From assembly GCA_029990205.1 (NCBI GenBank), contig JAPEKQ010000003.1, positions 62,001 to 126,000 of the forward strand: 64,000 bases of DNA, in the 5' to 3' direction. The notes under the pieces were generated by a model. That model was not told the DNA's origin. It saw nothing but the letters and a program-made list of their open reading frames with translations, and ran no database searches. Position numbers and translations under genes: made by a program. Within the stretch, counting starts at the first letter, position 1, and each line of letters begins with the position of its first letter. Below are positions 52,238 to 63,239 of this stretch, piece after piece. Origin of the DNA: a bacterium. Lineage in GTDB: Bacteria; Joyebacterota; Joyebacteria; Joyebacterales; Joyebacteraceae.

Positions 52238-54847
52238 ATGGGGCTCTTTGATCACATGGACGATGACAGGCGCCGCCAGTTCATCGGCGTGCTCCTTCTG
52301 TTCCTCGGATTGCTGCTGACGGCAAGCCTCGGTACGCACCTGTACCTTGCGCTCACCGACAATATCGGTCCGGACGTTCCGAACGCAAGTCGCGCCGTTT
52401 CGATGTACCTGTTCGAGACGCTCGGCGTCATGGCCTGGGTACTCCCGGTGCTTCTCGTCGCCTGGGGATGGAATCGCCTCGTCGACGGCGAAGTGGAGAC
52501 ACTCGCGCTGCGGAGCGTCTTCCTCTCCGCGGCAGGGATCCTCGTCGTCACACTCGTCCGTGTGGTCGGCGGACCGCCGATGGTCAGGATATCCGGTCTG
52601 GTGGGAGAGAAGCTCGCCGTGCTCGGAGGCGAGAGCATCGGACGGGTCTGGACGTTTATCGCCGGTCTCGGCGGCATCGTGCTCATCGCTCTGTTGACCA
52701 CCGAATTCGATATCGATGCGCTGACCTACCCGTTCGTGTGGCTCGGTGAGACGCTGGCCGAGTGGGGAACCTCGTTCGCGGAGTGGTCGCGCTCGTTCAT
52801 CGAGAACCTCTTCGACCGGGAGGAGCGCGTCCCGAAGAAGCCCAAGCGCCGACGGTCGAGCAAGCCGGCGCGGAACAAGGAGAAGACGCCCCGTCCTGCG
52901 AAGGCCCGTCGCAAGCGCGACGCCTTCGACGAGGAAGAGGAAGAGGAGGATGTCGCGGTCGCCGCGGCGCCGGTCCGCGAGCGGACGGCTCCCCGCAGGA
53001 AGCCCAAGGCCCCGACCATCGTCCAGCACGCGCGGACGCGGAAGGCGGCGCCGGCTCCCAAGGTCCGCAAGACCGCGAGCTACAAGCTCCCCTCGATCTC
53101 GCTGCTCGACGAACCGCCCGCGGACGCGCACAACGAGGTCTCGCGCGACGAACTCCTGATGCGCTCGAAGCTCCTCGAGGAGAAGCTCTCGGACTTCGGT
53201 GTGGCAGCGACGGTCGCCCAGGTCCAGCCCGGCCCGATCATCACGCGGTTCGAGGTCGAGCCGGCGCGCGGCGTCAAGGTCAGCCAGATCGCGAATCTCC
53301 AGGACGACCTGGCGCTGGCGATGCGAGCCACGGCGATCCGGATCATCGCGCCGATCCCGGGCAAAGGAGCCGTCGGCATCGAGATCCCGAACGCGAATCC
53401 CGCCGTCGTCTATCTGAAAGACACGCTCGCGTCCGACGTGTTCCAGAACCTCACGACCGAGATCCCGCTCGCGCTCGGGAAGGACACGACGGGAAAGGTC
53501 TACTGCTCCGACATCGCCAAGATGCCGCACCTCCTCGTGGCGGGAGCGACAGGCTCCGGCAAGAGCGTCTGTCTCAATACGCTGATCGGCGGCATCCTCT
53601 TCCGCTCGACGCCGGATGAGGTCCGCTTCCTGATGATCGACCCGAAACGGCTCGAGCTGACGCGCTACGCCGACATCCCGCATCTGCTCGCGCCCGTTGT
53701 CACCGAGGCCAAGTCCGCGGCCATGGCGCTCCAGTGGCTCGTCGGTGAGATGGACCGCCGCTACGACACGCTGTCGCTGCTCGGCGTCCGCGACATCTAC
53801 GGTTTCAACAAGCGGATCGCCGACCACGACGACATCGAGGCGCTCAAGGACAGCGATCGCCACCGCCTGCCGCATGTCATCGTGATCGTCGACGAGTTCG
53901 CCGACCTGATGGTCCGCGCGCCGCGCGAGGTGGAAGCCCCGGTCCAGCGACTGGCCCAGATGGCGCGAGCGGTCGGCATCCATCTCGTCTTCGCCACGCA
54001 GCGACCTTCGGTCGACGTCATCACCGGCGTCATCAAGGCGAACTTCGCGTCCAGGATCTCGTTCCGTGTGATCTCGATGACGGACTCGAGAACCGTGCTC
54101 GACCGGAACGGTGCGCAGTCCCTGCTGGGGAACGGTGACATGCTCTTCCTCCCGACGGGGAAGCCTGAACCGATCCGCCTGCACGGAGCCTTCATGTCAA
54201 CGGCCGAGACGGCGCGCATCGTCTCGTACTGGCGGACCCAGGGCAAGCCCGACTACCTCTTCGACTTCGAGGATGCGAAGAGCGTCGCACGGATGTCCGC
54301 TGTGAAGTCCGATGAGTACTACGAGAAGGCGCTCCAGGTCGTCGTCGGTACCCAGATGGGGTCGACGTCGCTCCTCCAGCGCCGGCTCTCGGTCGGGTAC
54401 GCTCGCGCCGGGCGCCTGATGGACCTCCTCGAGGCCAACGGGATCGTCGGACCGTTCCAGGGCAGCAAGGCCCGTGACGTCCTGGTGGGACCGGAGTACC
54501 TCGAACACGGTCCGGGCGCGGCGGTTGCGACCGCCGAGGCGCCGCTCGAAGAGGTCGTCTATGACGAGCCCGAGTACGAACCCGTTGATGAGTCGGAGGA
54601 CGAGTACGAGGACGATGACGGTGAATTCGAAGACGTCGAGGACGACGAAGTGGAGGAGGGCGACGAGGAAGAGGAAGAGGTAGAGGACGACGGAGACGAG
54701 GAGTACGAGGAGGAAGAAGAGTACGAGGAAGAGGAGGACGACGGGGACGAGGAGGAAGAGGAGTACGAGGACGACGAAGAAGAGCCGGATGACGAGGAAG
54801 AAGAGGGCGAGGATGACGAGGAGTACGAGGAAGAAGAGGAAGAGTAG
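52238..54847 (+). CDS. ftsK: FtsK/SpoIIIE DNA translocase with long acidic C-terminal tail
   Basis: The 869-residue protein has about four membrane helices (residues 10-165), a basic/acidic linker, then the RecA-like motor with Walker A GATGSGKS (436-443), Walker B-type [10 protein letters not shown] and a C-terminal winged-helix gamma domain ([19 protein letters not shown]). It pumps chromosome DNA at division. From residue 777 to the end (93 residues) there is only Asp, Glu, Gly, Tyr, Pro, Ser, Phe and Val, with no basic residue, beyond the usual end of FtsK. The start ATG follows GGGAGGA; the frame is open upstream. Confidence 0.95.
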   Translation: MGLFDHMDDDRRRQFIGVLLLFLGLLLTASLGTHLYLALTDNIGPDVPNASRAVSMYLFETLGVMAWVLPVLLVAWGWNRLVDGEVETLALRSVFLSAAGILVVTLVRVVGGPPMVRISGLVGEKLAVLGGESIGRVWTFIAGLGGIVLIALLTTEFDIDALTYPFVWLGETLAEWGTSFAEWSRSFIENLFDREERVPKKPKRRRSSKPARNKEKTPRPAKARRKRDAFDEEEEEEDVAVAAAPVRERTAPRRKPKAPTIVQHARTRKAAPAPKVRKTASYKLPSISLLDEPPADAHNEVSRDELLMRSKLLEEKLSDFGVAATVAQVQPGPIITRFEVEPARGVKVSQIANLQDDLALAMRATAIRIIAPIPGKGAVGIEIPNANPAVVYLKDTLASDVFQNLTTEIPLALGKDTTGKVYCSDIAKMPHLLVAGATGSGKSVCLNTLIGGILFRSTPDEVRFLMIDPKRLELTRYADIPHLLAPVVTEAKSAAMALQWLVGEMDRRYDTLSLLGVRDIYGFNKRIADHDDIEALKDSDRHRLPHVIVIVDEFADLMVRAPREVEAPVQRLAQMARAVGIHLVFATQRPSVDVITGVIKANFASRISFRVISMTDSRTVLDRNGAQSLLGNGDMLFLPTGKPEPIRLHGAFMSTAETARIVSYWRTQGKPDYLFDFEDAKSVARMSAVKSDEYYEKALQVVVGTQMGSTSLLQRRLSVGYARAGRLMDLLEANGIVGPFQGSKARDVLVGPEYLEHGPGAAVATAEAPLEEVVYDEPEYEPVDESEDEYEDDDGEFEDVEDDEVEEGDEEEEEVEDDGDEEYEEEEEYEEEEDDGDEEEEEYEDDEEEPDDEEEEGEDDEEYEEEEEE

Positions 54848-55538
54848 CAGCGGAGCAACCGCGCGCGCGTTCACGACATGCGCTCTTCTGCTGGCTCTCA
54901 CACTCTCTCTCGCTGCGACGAGCGCGTCGGCGGACGAGCCGACGGTCGCTGAGATCGAACGAGAGATCGAACAGGCGGCAGCCGCCTATCTCGAGCAGAG
55001 CAGCTACCGGCTCACGTTCTCCCAAGAGAACTACTGGGCGCTCGCGGACTCGAGCTTCGTCACACACGCCGTCCTGACGGCGCGGCCTCCTCATACGCTT
55101 TCCATCAGCTATGACGACGGCGGACGCATCGTCGCATCCGGCGGAACGCTCCGCGTGTTCATCCCTCAGACGAACCAGTTCTTCGTCTCGCTCATCGACT
55201 CGACCGGACTCACCGTCGACCCGGCGGCCATCCTCAAGAGCTACCGTCTTCATCCATCCGAGCCGCTCATCTCGAGCGATGACACGCATCTGTGCGTCCA
55301 TCTGGTCCCCGAGAACAGGTACATGGACCCATCGAGAGTCGACGTGACCATCGACCGTGTCCGTCATCTGGTCGTCAGGCTGGCCGCAGTGGCGTCCTCC
55401 GGCGACCGGTCGACCTACGTCATCGAGCGCACCGAACTCGGAGCCGTCATCCCCGACAGCGAGTTCCAGCTCGCGCCCCCGCCGGGCGCCAGCATCCAGA
55501 GCGGATCGCCCTACGATCACGGCGATCTCGGCTCGTGA
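54813..55538 (+). CDS. lolA: Outer-membrane lipoprotein carrier protein LolA
   Basis: The protein has 241 residues: signal peptide with a very basic n-region ([18 protein letters not shown]) and hydrophobic core [20 protein letters not shown]. The mature part has the LolA features [21 protein letters not shown] and the strand [19 protein letters not shown]. LolA ferries lipoproteins across the periplasm. The basic n-region is encoded in another frame of the ftsK acidic tail. No start codon follows that overlap, so the overlap is probably real; an ATG at 54789 is a possible longer start. Confidence 0.85.
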   Translation: MTRSTRKKRKSSSGATARAFTTCALLLALTLSLAATSASADEPTVAEIEREIEQAAAAYLEQSSYRLTFSQENYWALADSSFVTHAVLTARPPHTLSISYDDGGRIVASGGTLRVFIPQTNQFFVSLIDSTGLTVDPAAILKSYRLHPSEPLISSDDTHLCVHLVPENRYMDPSRVDVTIDRVRHLVVRLAAVASSGDRSTYVIERTELGAVIPDSEFQLAPPPGASIQSGSPYDHGDLGS

Positions 55539-55558
55539 CCGCCGCGCACCGTTCCCGC

Positions 55559-56893
55559 ATGAAGATAGCCCTCATAACGCTCGGTTGCCCCAAGAACCTC
55601 GTCGATGCCGAGGTCATGCTCGGTCTGCTCGACGAGGCCGGACACACGCTCGTCGCCAGTCCGGAAGGCGCCGACCTCGCCATCGTGAACACGTGCTCCT
55701 TCATCGCGTCGGCCGTGGCCGAGTCGACCGAGGTGGTGGCCGGATGCCTCGAACTCAAGCGGAGCGGCCGGCTCGGCGGCGTGCTCGTCGCGGGCTGTCT
55801 GCCGCAGCGCTACGGTGAAGATGTCTTCGCCATGCTCCCCGGTGTTGACGGAGTTGTCGGATGCTCCGACGTCGCCGAGATCGCCGAGGCGGTCGAGGCG
55901 CTCGGCTCCGGCGCGTCTGTCACCGCCGTCCACGAACCGCTTTTCCTCTACGACCACACGACACCACGCGTCCTCGGCACGCCTGACCATATCGCGTACG
56001 TGAAGATCTCCGAGGGATGTGACAACCGATGTGCCTACTGCATGATCCCGTCGATCCGGGGTCGACTGAGGAGCCGGGAGGTGGCGTCTGTCCGCGCTGA
56101 GGTGGAGGACCTCATCGACGCAGGCGTTCGCGAGGTCAATCTCATCGCGCAGGATACAACCGCCTACGGCACGGACATTGCTCCTCAGGGTTCCGTTGTG
56201 GAGCTCCTCGCGGAGCTCGATCGCACGGACATCGACTGGATCCGGATCCTCTACACGCACCCGGCCCACCTGTCGGACGACGTCATCGGCGCGGTGGCTG
56301 CGCTCGACTCGGTCGTTCCGTATCTGGACATCCCGATCCAGCACGTGGCCGACCACATCCTCGACACGATGGGGCGGGGGACCGATGGCGCACACATCAA
56401 GGCTCTGCTCAGCCGCGTTCGCGACCGGGTTCCGGACATCTGGATCCGAAGCTCCGTGATCGTCGGGTTCCCCGGCGAGACCGAGGAGGACTTCCGCGAA
56501 CTCAGGGATCTTGTCGGGTCCGGTGTCATCGAACACCTCGGTGTCTTCGAGTTCTCTCCTGAGGACGGGACACGCGCGGCGCTGCTACCCGACCAGGTAC
56601 CTCGGGAGGTCGCGTCCGAGCGCGCCAGGGACCTCATCGCGCTCACAGAATCACTCGCGAAGGCCCGCGGCAAAGCGCTCGCCGGGCGCAGACTGACCGC
56701 GCTCATCGATGACGTCGCTCCCGAGGGGATCACGGGGCGCCACGCGGGGCAGGCCTGGGAACTCGACGGGGTCATCCATATCCCGCTCGCGTCCGGCGTG
56801 GAACGAGGGGATATGGTCGACGTCGAGGTCACGGGACCGCGAGATTTCGATCTGGAGGGACGCATCGCGCTCTCCGGGAGAAACCGCTTGTAG
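55559..56893 (+). CDS. rimO: Ribosomal protein S12 methylthiotransferase RimO
   Basis: The 444-residue protein has the MTTase N-terminal cysteines (C10, C46, C80 in [20 protein letters not shown]), the radical SAM CxxxCxxC at C154, C158, C161, and a C-terminal TRAM domain. The [11 protein letters not shown] start separates RimO from MiaB. It methylthiolates an aspartate of ribosomal protein S12. A GTG at 55535 in a GTGA overlap with lolA is a plausible alternative start, eight codons longer. Confidence 0.93.
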   Translation: MKIALITLGCPKNLVDAEVMLGLLDEAGHTLVASPEGADLAIVNTCSFIASAVAESTEVVAGCLELKRSGRLGGVLVAGCLPQRYGEDVFAMLPGVDGVVGCSDVAEIAEAVEALGSGASVTAVHEPLFLYDHTTPRVLGTPDHIAYVKISEGCDNRCAYCMIPSIRGRLRSREVASVRAEVEDLIDAGVREVNLIAQDTTAYGTDIAPQGSVVELLAELDRTDIDWIRILYTHPAHLSDDVIGAVAALDSVVPYLDIPIQHVADHILDTMGRGTDGAHIKALLSRVRDRVPDIWIRSSVIVGFPGETEEDFRELRDLVGSGVIEHLGVFEFSPEDGTRAALLPDQVPREVASERARDLIALTESLAKARGKALAGRRLTALIDDVAPEGITGRHAGQAWELDGVIHIPLASGVERGDMVDVEVTGPRDFDLEGRIALSGRNRL

Positions 56894-56917
56894 ATGAAAC
56901 GACCGCTGTGCTAGCGT
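56888..56917 (+). promoter_or_regulatory. Weak candidate promoter of radC
   Basis: TTGTAG, 18 bases, TAGCGT. Both boxes are poor matches, but they sit in the only gap between rimO and radC. Confidence 0.25.
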
Positions 56918-56945
56918 ATCCGGGAACCGGGGTGGAGGTGTGGTG

Positions 56946-57593
56946 GTGAGGAACGAGATGTCCGGCGCGATACCGCCGGTGCAGCCCACGGACGCCGAGC
57001 TGCTGACGCTACTTGCGTCGGGAGCCACGGGTCCGGTGCCCGCCGAGGTGGTATCGGACAGCCTGCTGGCGGAGTTCGGATCGTTGTCGGCCGTGCTCAG
57101 AGAGTCCTCCTCGAGTCTGGCGAAAGTCCGGGGAGTCGGGCGATCGCTCGCCGCGAGGATTCGCGCAGTCCGCGAGATCGGACAGCGCTTCTCGAGGAAC
57201 GAACGGACCGCGCCGCGGCTGCACGTCTCAGGTCCGGAAGACGTTGCGGACCTTCTTCTTGACGAGATGCGCTCGCTCGACCGGGAGCACTTCCGGGCGA
57301 TCCTCCTCAACACGAAGAACCGGATCCTCGGCGTTCGGACGATCTCGATCGGTTCGCTCAATGCGTCGGTCGTTCACGCTCGCGAGGTCTTCAAGGCGGC
57401 CGTCACCGAGAGCGCTCAGGCGATCGTGCTGGTGCACAACCACCCATCCGGGCAGCCCGAACCGAGCCCGGAGGATCTCGCGGTGACGGATCGTCTCGTC
57501 CATGCGGGACGCATCCTCGGCATCGAGATACTCGACCACGTCATACTCGGCAGTCACGACTACGTAAGTCTCAAGGAACTCGGACACATCTGA
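56946..57593 (+). CDS. radC: RadC-family JAB1/MPN domain protein
   Basis: The 215-residue protein has N-terminal helix-hairpin-helix-like segments ([15 protein letters not shown]) and the JAMM-type metal site [21 protein letters not shown] at about 155-175. The role is uncertain despite the DNA-repair name. Several GTG codons could start it; GGAGG is seven bases before the GTG at 56946. Confidence 0.9.
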   Translation: MRNEMSGAIPPVQPTDAELLTLLASGATGPVPAEVVSDSLLAEFGSLSAVLRESSSSLAKVRGVGRSLAARIRAVREIGQRFSRNERTAPRLHVSGPEDVADLLLDEMRSLDREHFRAILLNTKNRILGVRTISIGSLNASVVHAREVFKAAVTESAQAIVLVHNHPSGQPEPSPEDLAVTDRLVHAGRILGIEILDHVILGSHDYVSLKELGHI

Positions 57594-57612
57594 CACACGA
57601 CGGGAAGACGCC

Positions 57613-58647
57613 ATGTTCTTGGACTCCATTCTCGGAATCGTCAACGACGTCGCCATCGACCTCGGGACCGCGAACACCCTCGTCTATGTGAAGGGCCGGG
57701 GGGTCGTTCTCAACGAGCCGTCCGTCATCGCGGTCGAGAAGGCCACTGGCAACGTCGTCGCGGTCGGCACCAAGGCCAAGGAGATGCTCGGTCGCACACC
57801 CGACGGGATCAAGGCTCTGCGTCCCCTGAAGGACGGTGTGATCGCCGACTTCGAGGGAACCGAGGACCTGCTTCGTGAGTTCATCCTCCAGGTGCAGCGA
57901 CGTCGCCTCCTGGTAAGACCCCGCATGGTCATCTGCGTGCCCTCCGGCATCACTGAGGTCGAACGACGGGCCGTACAGGACTCCGCGGAGCACGCGGGCG
58001 CCCGTGAGGTGTTCCTCGTGGCCGAACCGGTCGCCGCGGCTATCGGCGTCGGGCTTCCGGTCGAGAAGCCGGCCGGCAACATGGTTGTGGATATCGGCGG
58101 CGGCACGACGGAGATCGCCGTTATCGCGCTCTCGGGCATCGTCAATCACACGTCGGTGCGTGTCGGCGGGGACGAGATGGACGAAGCGATCATGAATCAC
58201 CTCCGGCGCAGTTACAATCTGCTCATCGGCGAGCAGACGGCCGAACAGATCAAGATCGAGATCGGATCGGCCTATCCGCTCGAGGAGGAGATGGAGGCCG
58301 AGGTGAAGGGACGCGACCTCGTTGGCGGCGTCCCGCGCACGCTTCGGATCACATCGGAAGAGATTCGCGAGGCGCTTCAGGAACCGATCTCCGCGATCGT
58401 TGAGGGTCTCAAGCTGTCCCTCGAGGAGACGCCCCCCGAACTGGCGGCCGATCTGGTCGACCGGGGAATCGTGATGACCGGCGGCGGATCGCTTCTCAGA
58501 GGTCTGGACGTGCTTCTCCGCGAGGAGACGAAGCTGCCGATCAACGTCGTCGAGAACCCGCTGATCTGCGTCGTGCTCGGCACCGGCAAGATCCTCGAGA
58601 ACATATCGCACTACGAACCCGTCCTCATGCGCTCCGCCAAGAGGTAG
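57613..58647 (+). CDS. mreB: Rod-shape actin MreB
   Basis: The 344-residue actin-fold protein has [27 protein letters not shown], the second phosphate loop [12 protein letters not shown] and a late [12 protein letters not shown]. It forms membrane-bound filaments that guide wall synthesis. It heads the mreBCD-mrdA-rodA operon. Confidence 0.97.
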   Translation: MFLDSILGIVNDVAIDLGTANTLVYVKGRGVVLNEPSVIAVEKATGNVVAVGTKAKEMLGRTPDGIKALRPLKDGVIADFEGTEDLLREFILQVQRRRLLVRPRMVICVPSGITEVERRAVQDSAEHAGAREVFLVAEPVAAAIGVGLPVEKPAGNMVVDIGGGTTEIAVIALSGIVNHTSVRVGGDEMDEAIMNHLRRSYNLLIGEQTAEQIKIEIGSAYPLEEEMEAEVKGRDLVGGVPRTLRITSEEIREALQEPISAIVEGLKLSLEETPPELAADLVDRGIVMTGGGSLLRGLDVLLREETKLPINVVENPLICVVLGTGKILENISHYEPVLMRSAKR

Positions 58648-58655
58648 GAGAGCGG

Positions 58656-59624
58656 ATGGTCTCGCTGCTTGCGCGGTTCCTTCGTGAGAACCGCGAATTG
58701 TCCACGCTCATCATCTGTGCCCTCATCTCGCTGACGCTTCTGGCGCTGCCCCCGGCCGTCAAGAACGCGGTGTCGTTCGTCGTGTCGACACCTACACTCG
58801 GCCCGGTGAAGCGGGTCACCAGCGGCGCCACCGAACTCCTCCGCGTGCGTCAGGAGAACACCCAGCTCCGCCGTCTCACGATCGAACTCATGGAGGAGCG
58901 CTCCGGCCTGCTGGCCTGCCGCCACGAGAACGACAGGCTCAGAGAGCTCACGAGTTTTCTCATCGCCTTCGAAGAGGAAGAACGCTTCGAGATGATCCCG
59001 GCGAGCGTCATCGGGATGCCGGGCGGGCGCGTCCTCGAGGGCATCGAGATCGACCGCGGTCTCGAGCACGGGATCACGGCCGGGATGCCCGTCATAGTCT
59101 CGGAAGGACTGGTCGGGAAGATCTCACGCGCGTTCCCGGGACGCTCGCTGATCGAACCTCTGACGAGCGCATCGTCGGCCGTTGCCGTGACCGTCGAGCG
59201 GAGCCGTGTCCGCGGCATCGTCCGACCACGGTATCGCTCGGCCGCCGAGCTGCTCAGCTGGGAGATGGACTACGTGCCCGCCCGTTCGGACATCCAGAAG
59301 GGCGACCGCGTTGTGACCTCGGGACTCGGGGGCGTCTACCCGCCGGGTCTCGTCGTGGGCGAGGTGACACTGGCCACCGAGGGCCCGCTGACGATGTCGG
59401 TGGCCGTGAAGCTCGCGGTGGAGTTCGCGACGACCGAGCAGGTGTTCATCGTGACGGGACGAGCCGAACGTGACCCCGGTCACGACGACCGGCTCGACGA
59501 GCTGGCGCGAACGCTCGGGATCACGCCCGGCGTGACACCGGGCGACACGGAGGACGCGGCGGACGGCGAACTCGATGCTCCCGGCGGGAACCCCACCGCG
59601 GGCGTGGGGGAGGCGGACCGATGA
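58656..59624 (+). CDS. mreC: Rod-shape-determining protein MreC
   Basis: The 322-residue protein has one N-terminal membrane helix, a coiled coil (about residues 65-105, LLRVRQENTQLRRLTIELMEE) and the beta-rich MreC core (ASVIGMPGGRVLEGIEIDRGLEHGI, RGIVRPRYRS, GDRVVTSGLGGVYPPGLVVG). It links the wall synthases in the periplasm to MreB. An acidic tail ends the protein. Confidence 0.95.
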   Translation: MVSLLARFLRENRELSTLIICALISLTLLALPPAVKNAVSFVVSTPTLGPVKRVTSGATELLRVRQENTQLRRLTIELMEERSGLLACRHENDRLRELTSFLIAFEEEERFEMIPASVIGMPGGRVLEGIEIDRGLEHGITAGMPVIVSEGLVGKISRAFPGRSLIEPLTSASSAVAVTVERSRVRGIVRPRYRSAAELLSWEMDYVPARSDIQKGDRVVTSGLGGVYPPGLVVGEVTLATEGPLTMSVAVKLAVEFATTEQVFIVTGRAERDPGHDDRLDELARTLGITPGVTPGDTEDAADGELDAPGGNPTAGVGEADR

Positions 59625-60118
59625 GGATGGGACCCTACGTTGTCGCCTGTATCGTCGCCGTCGTTCTCGACGCCACGCTCGCCCCCGAGATCGAGATCCT
59701 CGGAGCGCGTCCGGACTTCGCAGTGCTCGTGCTCGTCTACGGCGCGCTGCTCATGGGAGGACGGACTCCGATCATCTCAGGCTTCTTCATGGGGCTCGTC
59801 GCGGACTCCGAGATGCCCGAGTATCTCGGCCTCAACGCGCTGGCCCTCGCGATCACAGGGTATCTGGCATCGAGGCTTCTCGATCACCTCGTCAAGGCGA
59901 ACATCTTCGTTCAGTGCACCGTCATCGCAGGTGCGACGCTCCTGCACGACCTGATCTACTACGTCGTCTACTATCGCAATCATCTCGACCTATTCGGGCG
60001 GTTCTTCGTCCACGAGGCGCTTCTCGGAGCCGTCTACACGGCCGTCCTCGGAGCCGTCATCTATGCGGTGGCTCGAGCTGCCAACTGGAGGGGTGTGACC
60101 AGTGCCTCTCACTGGTAG
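59621..60118 (+). CDS. mreD: Rod-shape-determining membrane protein MreD
   Basis: The 165-residue protein has about five membrane helices and the family segment RPDFAVLVLVYGALLMGGRTPIISGFFMGLVADSE. It begins in an ATGA overlap with mreC and is itself overlapped by mrdA. Confidence 0.9.
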   Translation: MRMGPYVVACIVAVVLDATLAPEIEILGARPDFAVLVLVYGALLMGGRTPIISGFFMGLVADSEMPEYLGLNALALAITGYLASRLLDHLVKANIFVQCTVIAGATLLHDLIYYVVYYRNHLDLFGRFFVHEALLGAVYTAVLGAVIYAVARAANWRGVTSASHW

Positions 60119-62018
60119 AGACACCGCGACCATCGATGAGCGAAGACTGCGCTCCCGCGTGCTCCGGCTCGCCGCGGTCGTTGTCTGCGTCATCATCGTG
60201 GGACGCCTCGGCTGGCTCCAGCTCATCCGCGGTGAGTTCTACCGCAACCTCTCCGAAGACAACTACGTTCAGGGATTCGAGGTCCGCGCGCCGCGCGGGC
60301 TCATTCTCGACCGTCACGGAGAGATTCTCGCCGACAACCGCGCTTCGCTCTCCGTAACACTGTCGCGCCTCAAGCGACGGGACGACCTCTCGGTCTCCGT
60401 CCTGCTCTCGGAGCTCCTCGAGCTGGACCAGGCGCTCGTCGCGGAGAAGCTCGAAGAGGCCGCCGGACGCTTCTACGGAAACGTGGTACTTGTCCCCGAC
60501 GCCACCTTCGAGCAGATCGCGAAGATAGAGGAACACCGTTCCGAGCTGCCGGGCGTCAAGGTCGAGGTCACGGCGGTCCGTCGCTACCTCTACGATTCGC
60601 TGGCCACGCACGGCATCGGATACGTCGGCGAGGTCAACGACGCGGAACTCGCGTCCATGGGCCCGCTCGGCTATGCGGCGCGCGACGTCGTCGGGAAGAC
60701 GGGCGCCGAGCAGCGCTACGAACTGGTGCTCAGGGGCAGGGACGGAGCCGAGTACTGGGTCTGCGACGCCGTCGGCCGCGAACTCTACCCGTTCGAGGGA
60801 GGCCCGTCACGCGAGGTCCGGCCCGGACACAGCCTTGTGCTGACGCTCGATCTCAACGCGCAGCGCGCGGCCGAGGAGGCGCTGTCGCGACACGACGGGG
60901 GATCGGTCGTGGCCATCGAGCCCTCCACCGGCGAGATCCTGGTGCTGGCCTCAATGCCCGCGCCGAACCCCAACGAGATCGTTGATGGGATCACGACCGA
61001 GGAGTGGGACGCCCTGACCGGTTCGGAGGGGCATCCGCTCCTCAACCGCTCGATCCAGGCGACCTACCCGCCGGGGAGCCCGTTCAAGCTCATCACGGTC
61101 GGAGCAGGACTCGAGACCGGCCTCGCCAACCACTACGAGAAGGTCACCTGCACGGGCGCGCACAAGTACGGCATCCGGACCTTCCGCTGCTGGAAACGGG
61201 AGGGGCACGGGGTCGTCGACATCATGAAGGGCGTGGTCGAATCGTGCGACGTCTACTTCTACCAACTCGGCGCGCGGCTCGGTGTGGCGCAGCTCATGGA
61301 CTGGGCGGAGCGCGCGGGCATCGGACGTCGAATGGGTATCGACATCGCCGGCGAGGCTCGGGGCAACGTCCCGACGCCATCGTGGTATGACAGGATCTAC
61401 GGCGCCAGACGCTGGAGCCGCGGCGTCGTTCTCAACCTCGCTATCGGTCAGGGAGAGCTTCTGGTCACACCGCTCCAGGCGGCCTGCATCGTCTGCGGGA
61501 TCGTCAACGATGGACCGGTCCACGCTCCGCACATTCTCAAGCGCGTCGAGACCTATTCCGGCCGCGTCATCGGGACCGCGCGAACCACGACCACATACGA
61601 GATCCCCTTCTCGCGCAACACGTTCTCCTTCATCAAGGAAGCGATGGTCAACGTCGTCGAGGCGTCGAACGGAACGGGCAAGCTGGCTCGTGTCCCCGGG
61701 ATCGAGGTCGCCGGCAAGACGGGAACGGCGCAGAACCCGCACGGTGAGGACCACGCGTGGTTCGTCTCATACGCCCCGGCGGACGATCCACAGATCGTCG
61801 TCGCCGTCCTGGTCGAACACGGAGGCGGGGGCGGAGCCATCGCTGCGCCCATTGCGGGGGAGGTCATCCGCGCGTATCTCGGGATCGAGCTGCCTGAGCC
61901 CGTGGCGGTCGTTCACGAAGAGCCGGCGGAAGAGAGCGAGACCGGAGACTCGCCGGACGAGTTCGGGGTCGTGACGGACGAGAGCGCTGAACCGGAAGAC
62001 GGGGGGGCCGACGAATGA
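60102..62018 (+). CDS. mrdA: Penicillin-binding protein 2 (peptidoglycan transpeptidase)
   Basis: The 638-residue protein has one N-terminal membrane helix, a pedestal/dimerisation domain and a transpeptidase domain with Ser326 in GSPFK (SxxK), the SCD (SxN-type) motif ESCDVYFYQLG and Lys539 in GKTGTAQ (KTG). It works with RodA in elongation. The GTG start follows GGAGGGG. An acidic low-complexity tail of about 35 residues ends the protein. Confidence 0.96.
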   Translation: MPLTGRDTATIDERRLRSRVLRLAAVVVCVIIVGRLGWLQLIRGEFYRNLSEDNYVQGFEVRAPRGLILDRHGEILADNRASLSVTLSRLKRRDDLSVSVLLSELLELDQALVAEKLEEAAGRFYGNVVLVPDATFEQIAKIEEHRSELPGVKVEVTAVRRYLYDSLATHGIGYVGEVNDAELASMGPLGYAARDVVGKTGAEQRYELVLRGRDGAEYWVCDAVGRELYPFEGGPSREVRPGHSLVLTLDLNAQRAAEEALSRHDGGSVVAIEPSTGEILVLASMPAPNPNEIVDGITTEEWDALTGSEGHPLLNRSIQATYPPGSPFKLITVGAGLETGLANHYEKVTCTGAHKYGIRTFRCWKREGHGVVDIMKGVVESCDVYFYQLGARLGVAQLMDWAERAGIGRRMGIDIAGEARGNVPTPSWYDRIYGARRWSRGVVLNLAIGQGELLVTPLQAACIVCGIVNDGPVHAPHILKRVETYSGRVIGTARTTTTYEIPFSRNTFSFIKEAMVNVVEASNGTGKLARVPGIEVAGKTGTAQNPHGEDHAWFVSYAPADDPQIVVAVLVEHGGGGGAIAAPIAGEVIRAYLGIELPEPVAVVHEEPAEESETGDSPDEFGVVTDESAEPEDGGADE

Positions 62019-63238
62019 TAGACCGCCGCCAGCTCCGCGATTTCGATGTCGGACTCTTCGTCACCATGCTCATCATCGTGATCATCGGCGTCGTGATGAT
62101 CCACAGTGCGACCCACGCAGCCGACGGCGGCGCGTCCTCGCTGGTGAAGCGACAGTTCCTCTGGGCCGGTCTGGGGATCATCGTCCTGACCGTCGTCATG
62201 TTCATCTCGCAGGACACGATCGACGCGCTCGCGCCGTTCTTCTACGCCGTCGCGCTGCTGCTGTTGATCGCCGTGCTGTTCGTCGGGGTCGGCAAGACCG
62301 GAGAGAGACGGTGGTTCGACCTCGGTCCGATGCGGCTCCAGCCGAGCGAGCTGGCCAAGTACGCCACGATCTTCATTCTCGCGAAGTACCTCGCCAGAAA
62401 GAAGACGCGGCTGGACCGCCCGATCCACCTGGCGATCCCGCTCGCGATCGTGCTCGTCCCGACGCTGCTGGTGCTCCGCGAACCGGATCTCGGGACGTCC
62501 ATCATCTTCCTGCTCATGCTTCCGCCGATGCTCTACTGGGCGGGGATGCGCCCGGTGCTGTTGCTCATCATGCTCGCGCCCGTCGTCAGCATGATCATCG
62601 CGTTCAACTGGGTCGCGTGGCTCGTCTTCGTCGCGGTCCTTGCGTGGCTCCTCTACGTGTCACGTCTCTTCGTCGCGGACAAGCTGCTCGTGTTCGTCAC
62701 GACCGTCGTCATGGGACGACTGAGTCCGTTCCTCTGGAACCACCTCAAGGACTACCAGCGCCACAGAGTCCTTGCCTTCCTCAATCCCGAGAAGTACCGT
62801 TTCAGTACCGGCTACCAGCTGATCCAGTCGAAGATCGCGATCGGGTCCGGATCGGTGTTCGGGAAGGGGTTCCTTCAGGGGACGCAGAAGAACTTCGCGT
62901 TCCTGCCCGAGCAGCACACGGACTTCATCTTCTCGGTGCTGGCCGAGGAGTTCGGGTTCGCAGGGTGCGCCATCGTCATCGGGCTCTACCTCTATCTGGT
63001 CATCCGCATGCTCCGACTGGCGTCGCAGGTCCGCAACCGGTTCGCGGCGCTGACGATCGTCGGGATCGCGGGCGCGCTCTTCGTTCAGTCCGCCATCAAC
63101 ATCGGCGTGACGCTGGGGCTATCGCCTGTGACGGGCATGACACTGCCGCTACTGAGCTACGGAGGATCCTCACTCCTCGTCACGATGACCTCGATCGGCA
63201 TCGTGCTCGGGATGGGGCTCCGGAGAATGGAGTACTAG
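62015..63238 (+). CDS. rodA: Rod-shape glycosyltransferase RodA (SEDS family)
   Basis: The 407-residue protein has about ten membrane helices and SEDS signatures: RRWFDLGPMRLQPSELAKYATI, REPDLGTSIIFLL, and GLSPVTGMTLPLLSYGGSS. It polymerises lipid II with PBP2. It begins in an ATGA overlap with mrdA. Confidence 0.97.
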   Translation: MIDRRQLRDFDVGLFVTMLIIVIIGVVMIHSATHAADGGASSLVKRQFLWAGLGIIVLTVVMFISQDTIDALAPFFYAVALLLLIAVLFVGVGKTGERRWFDLGPMRLQPSELAKYATIFILAKYLARKKTRLDRPIHLAIPLAIVLVPTLLVLREPDLGTSIIFLLMLPPMLYWAGMRPVLLLIMLAPVVSMIIAFNWVAWLVFVAVLAWLLYVSRLFVADKLLVFVTTVVMGRLSPFLWNHLKDYQRHRVLAFLNPEKYRFSTGYQLIQSKIAIGSGSVFGKGFLQGTQKNFAFLPEQHTDFIFSVLAEEFGFAGCAIVIGLYLYLVIRMLRLASQVRNRFAALTIVGIAGALFVQSAINIGVTLGLSPVTGMTLPLLSYGGSSLLVTMTSIGIVLGMGLRRMEY

Positions 63239-63239
63239 A

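Noticed and set aside
54600-54846. Repeats as a possible CRISPR array or minisatellite
   Set aside because: The GAGGAAGAGG-type repeats are irregular, have no spacers and are in frame with ftsK.
54559-54858. Antisense poly-Ser open reading frame
   Set aside because: It is the complement of the ftsK Glu/Asp tail and only reflects GAG/GAA repeats; no start signal or homology.
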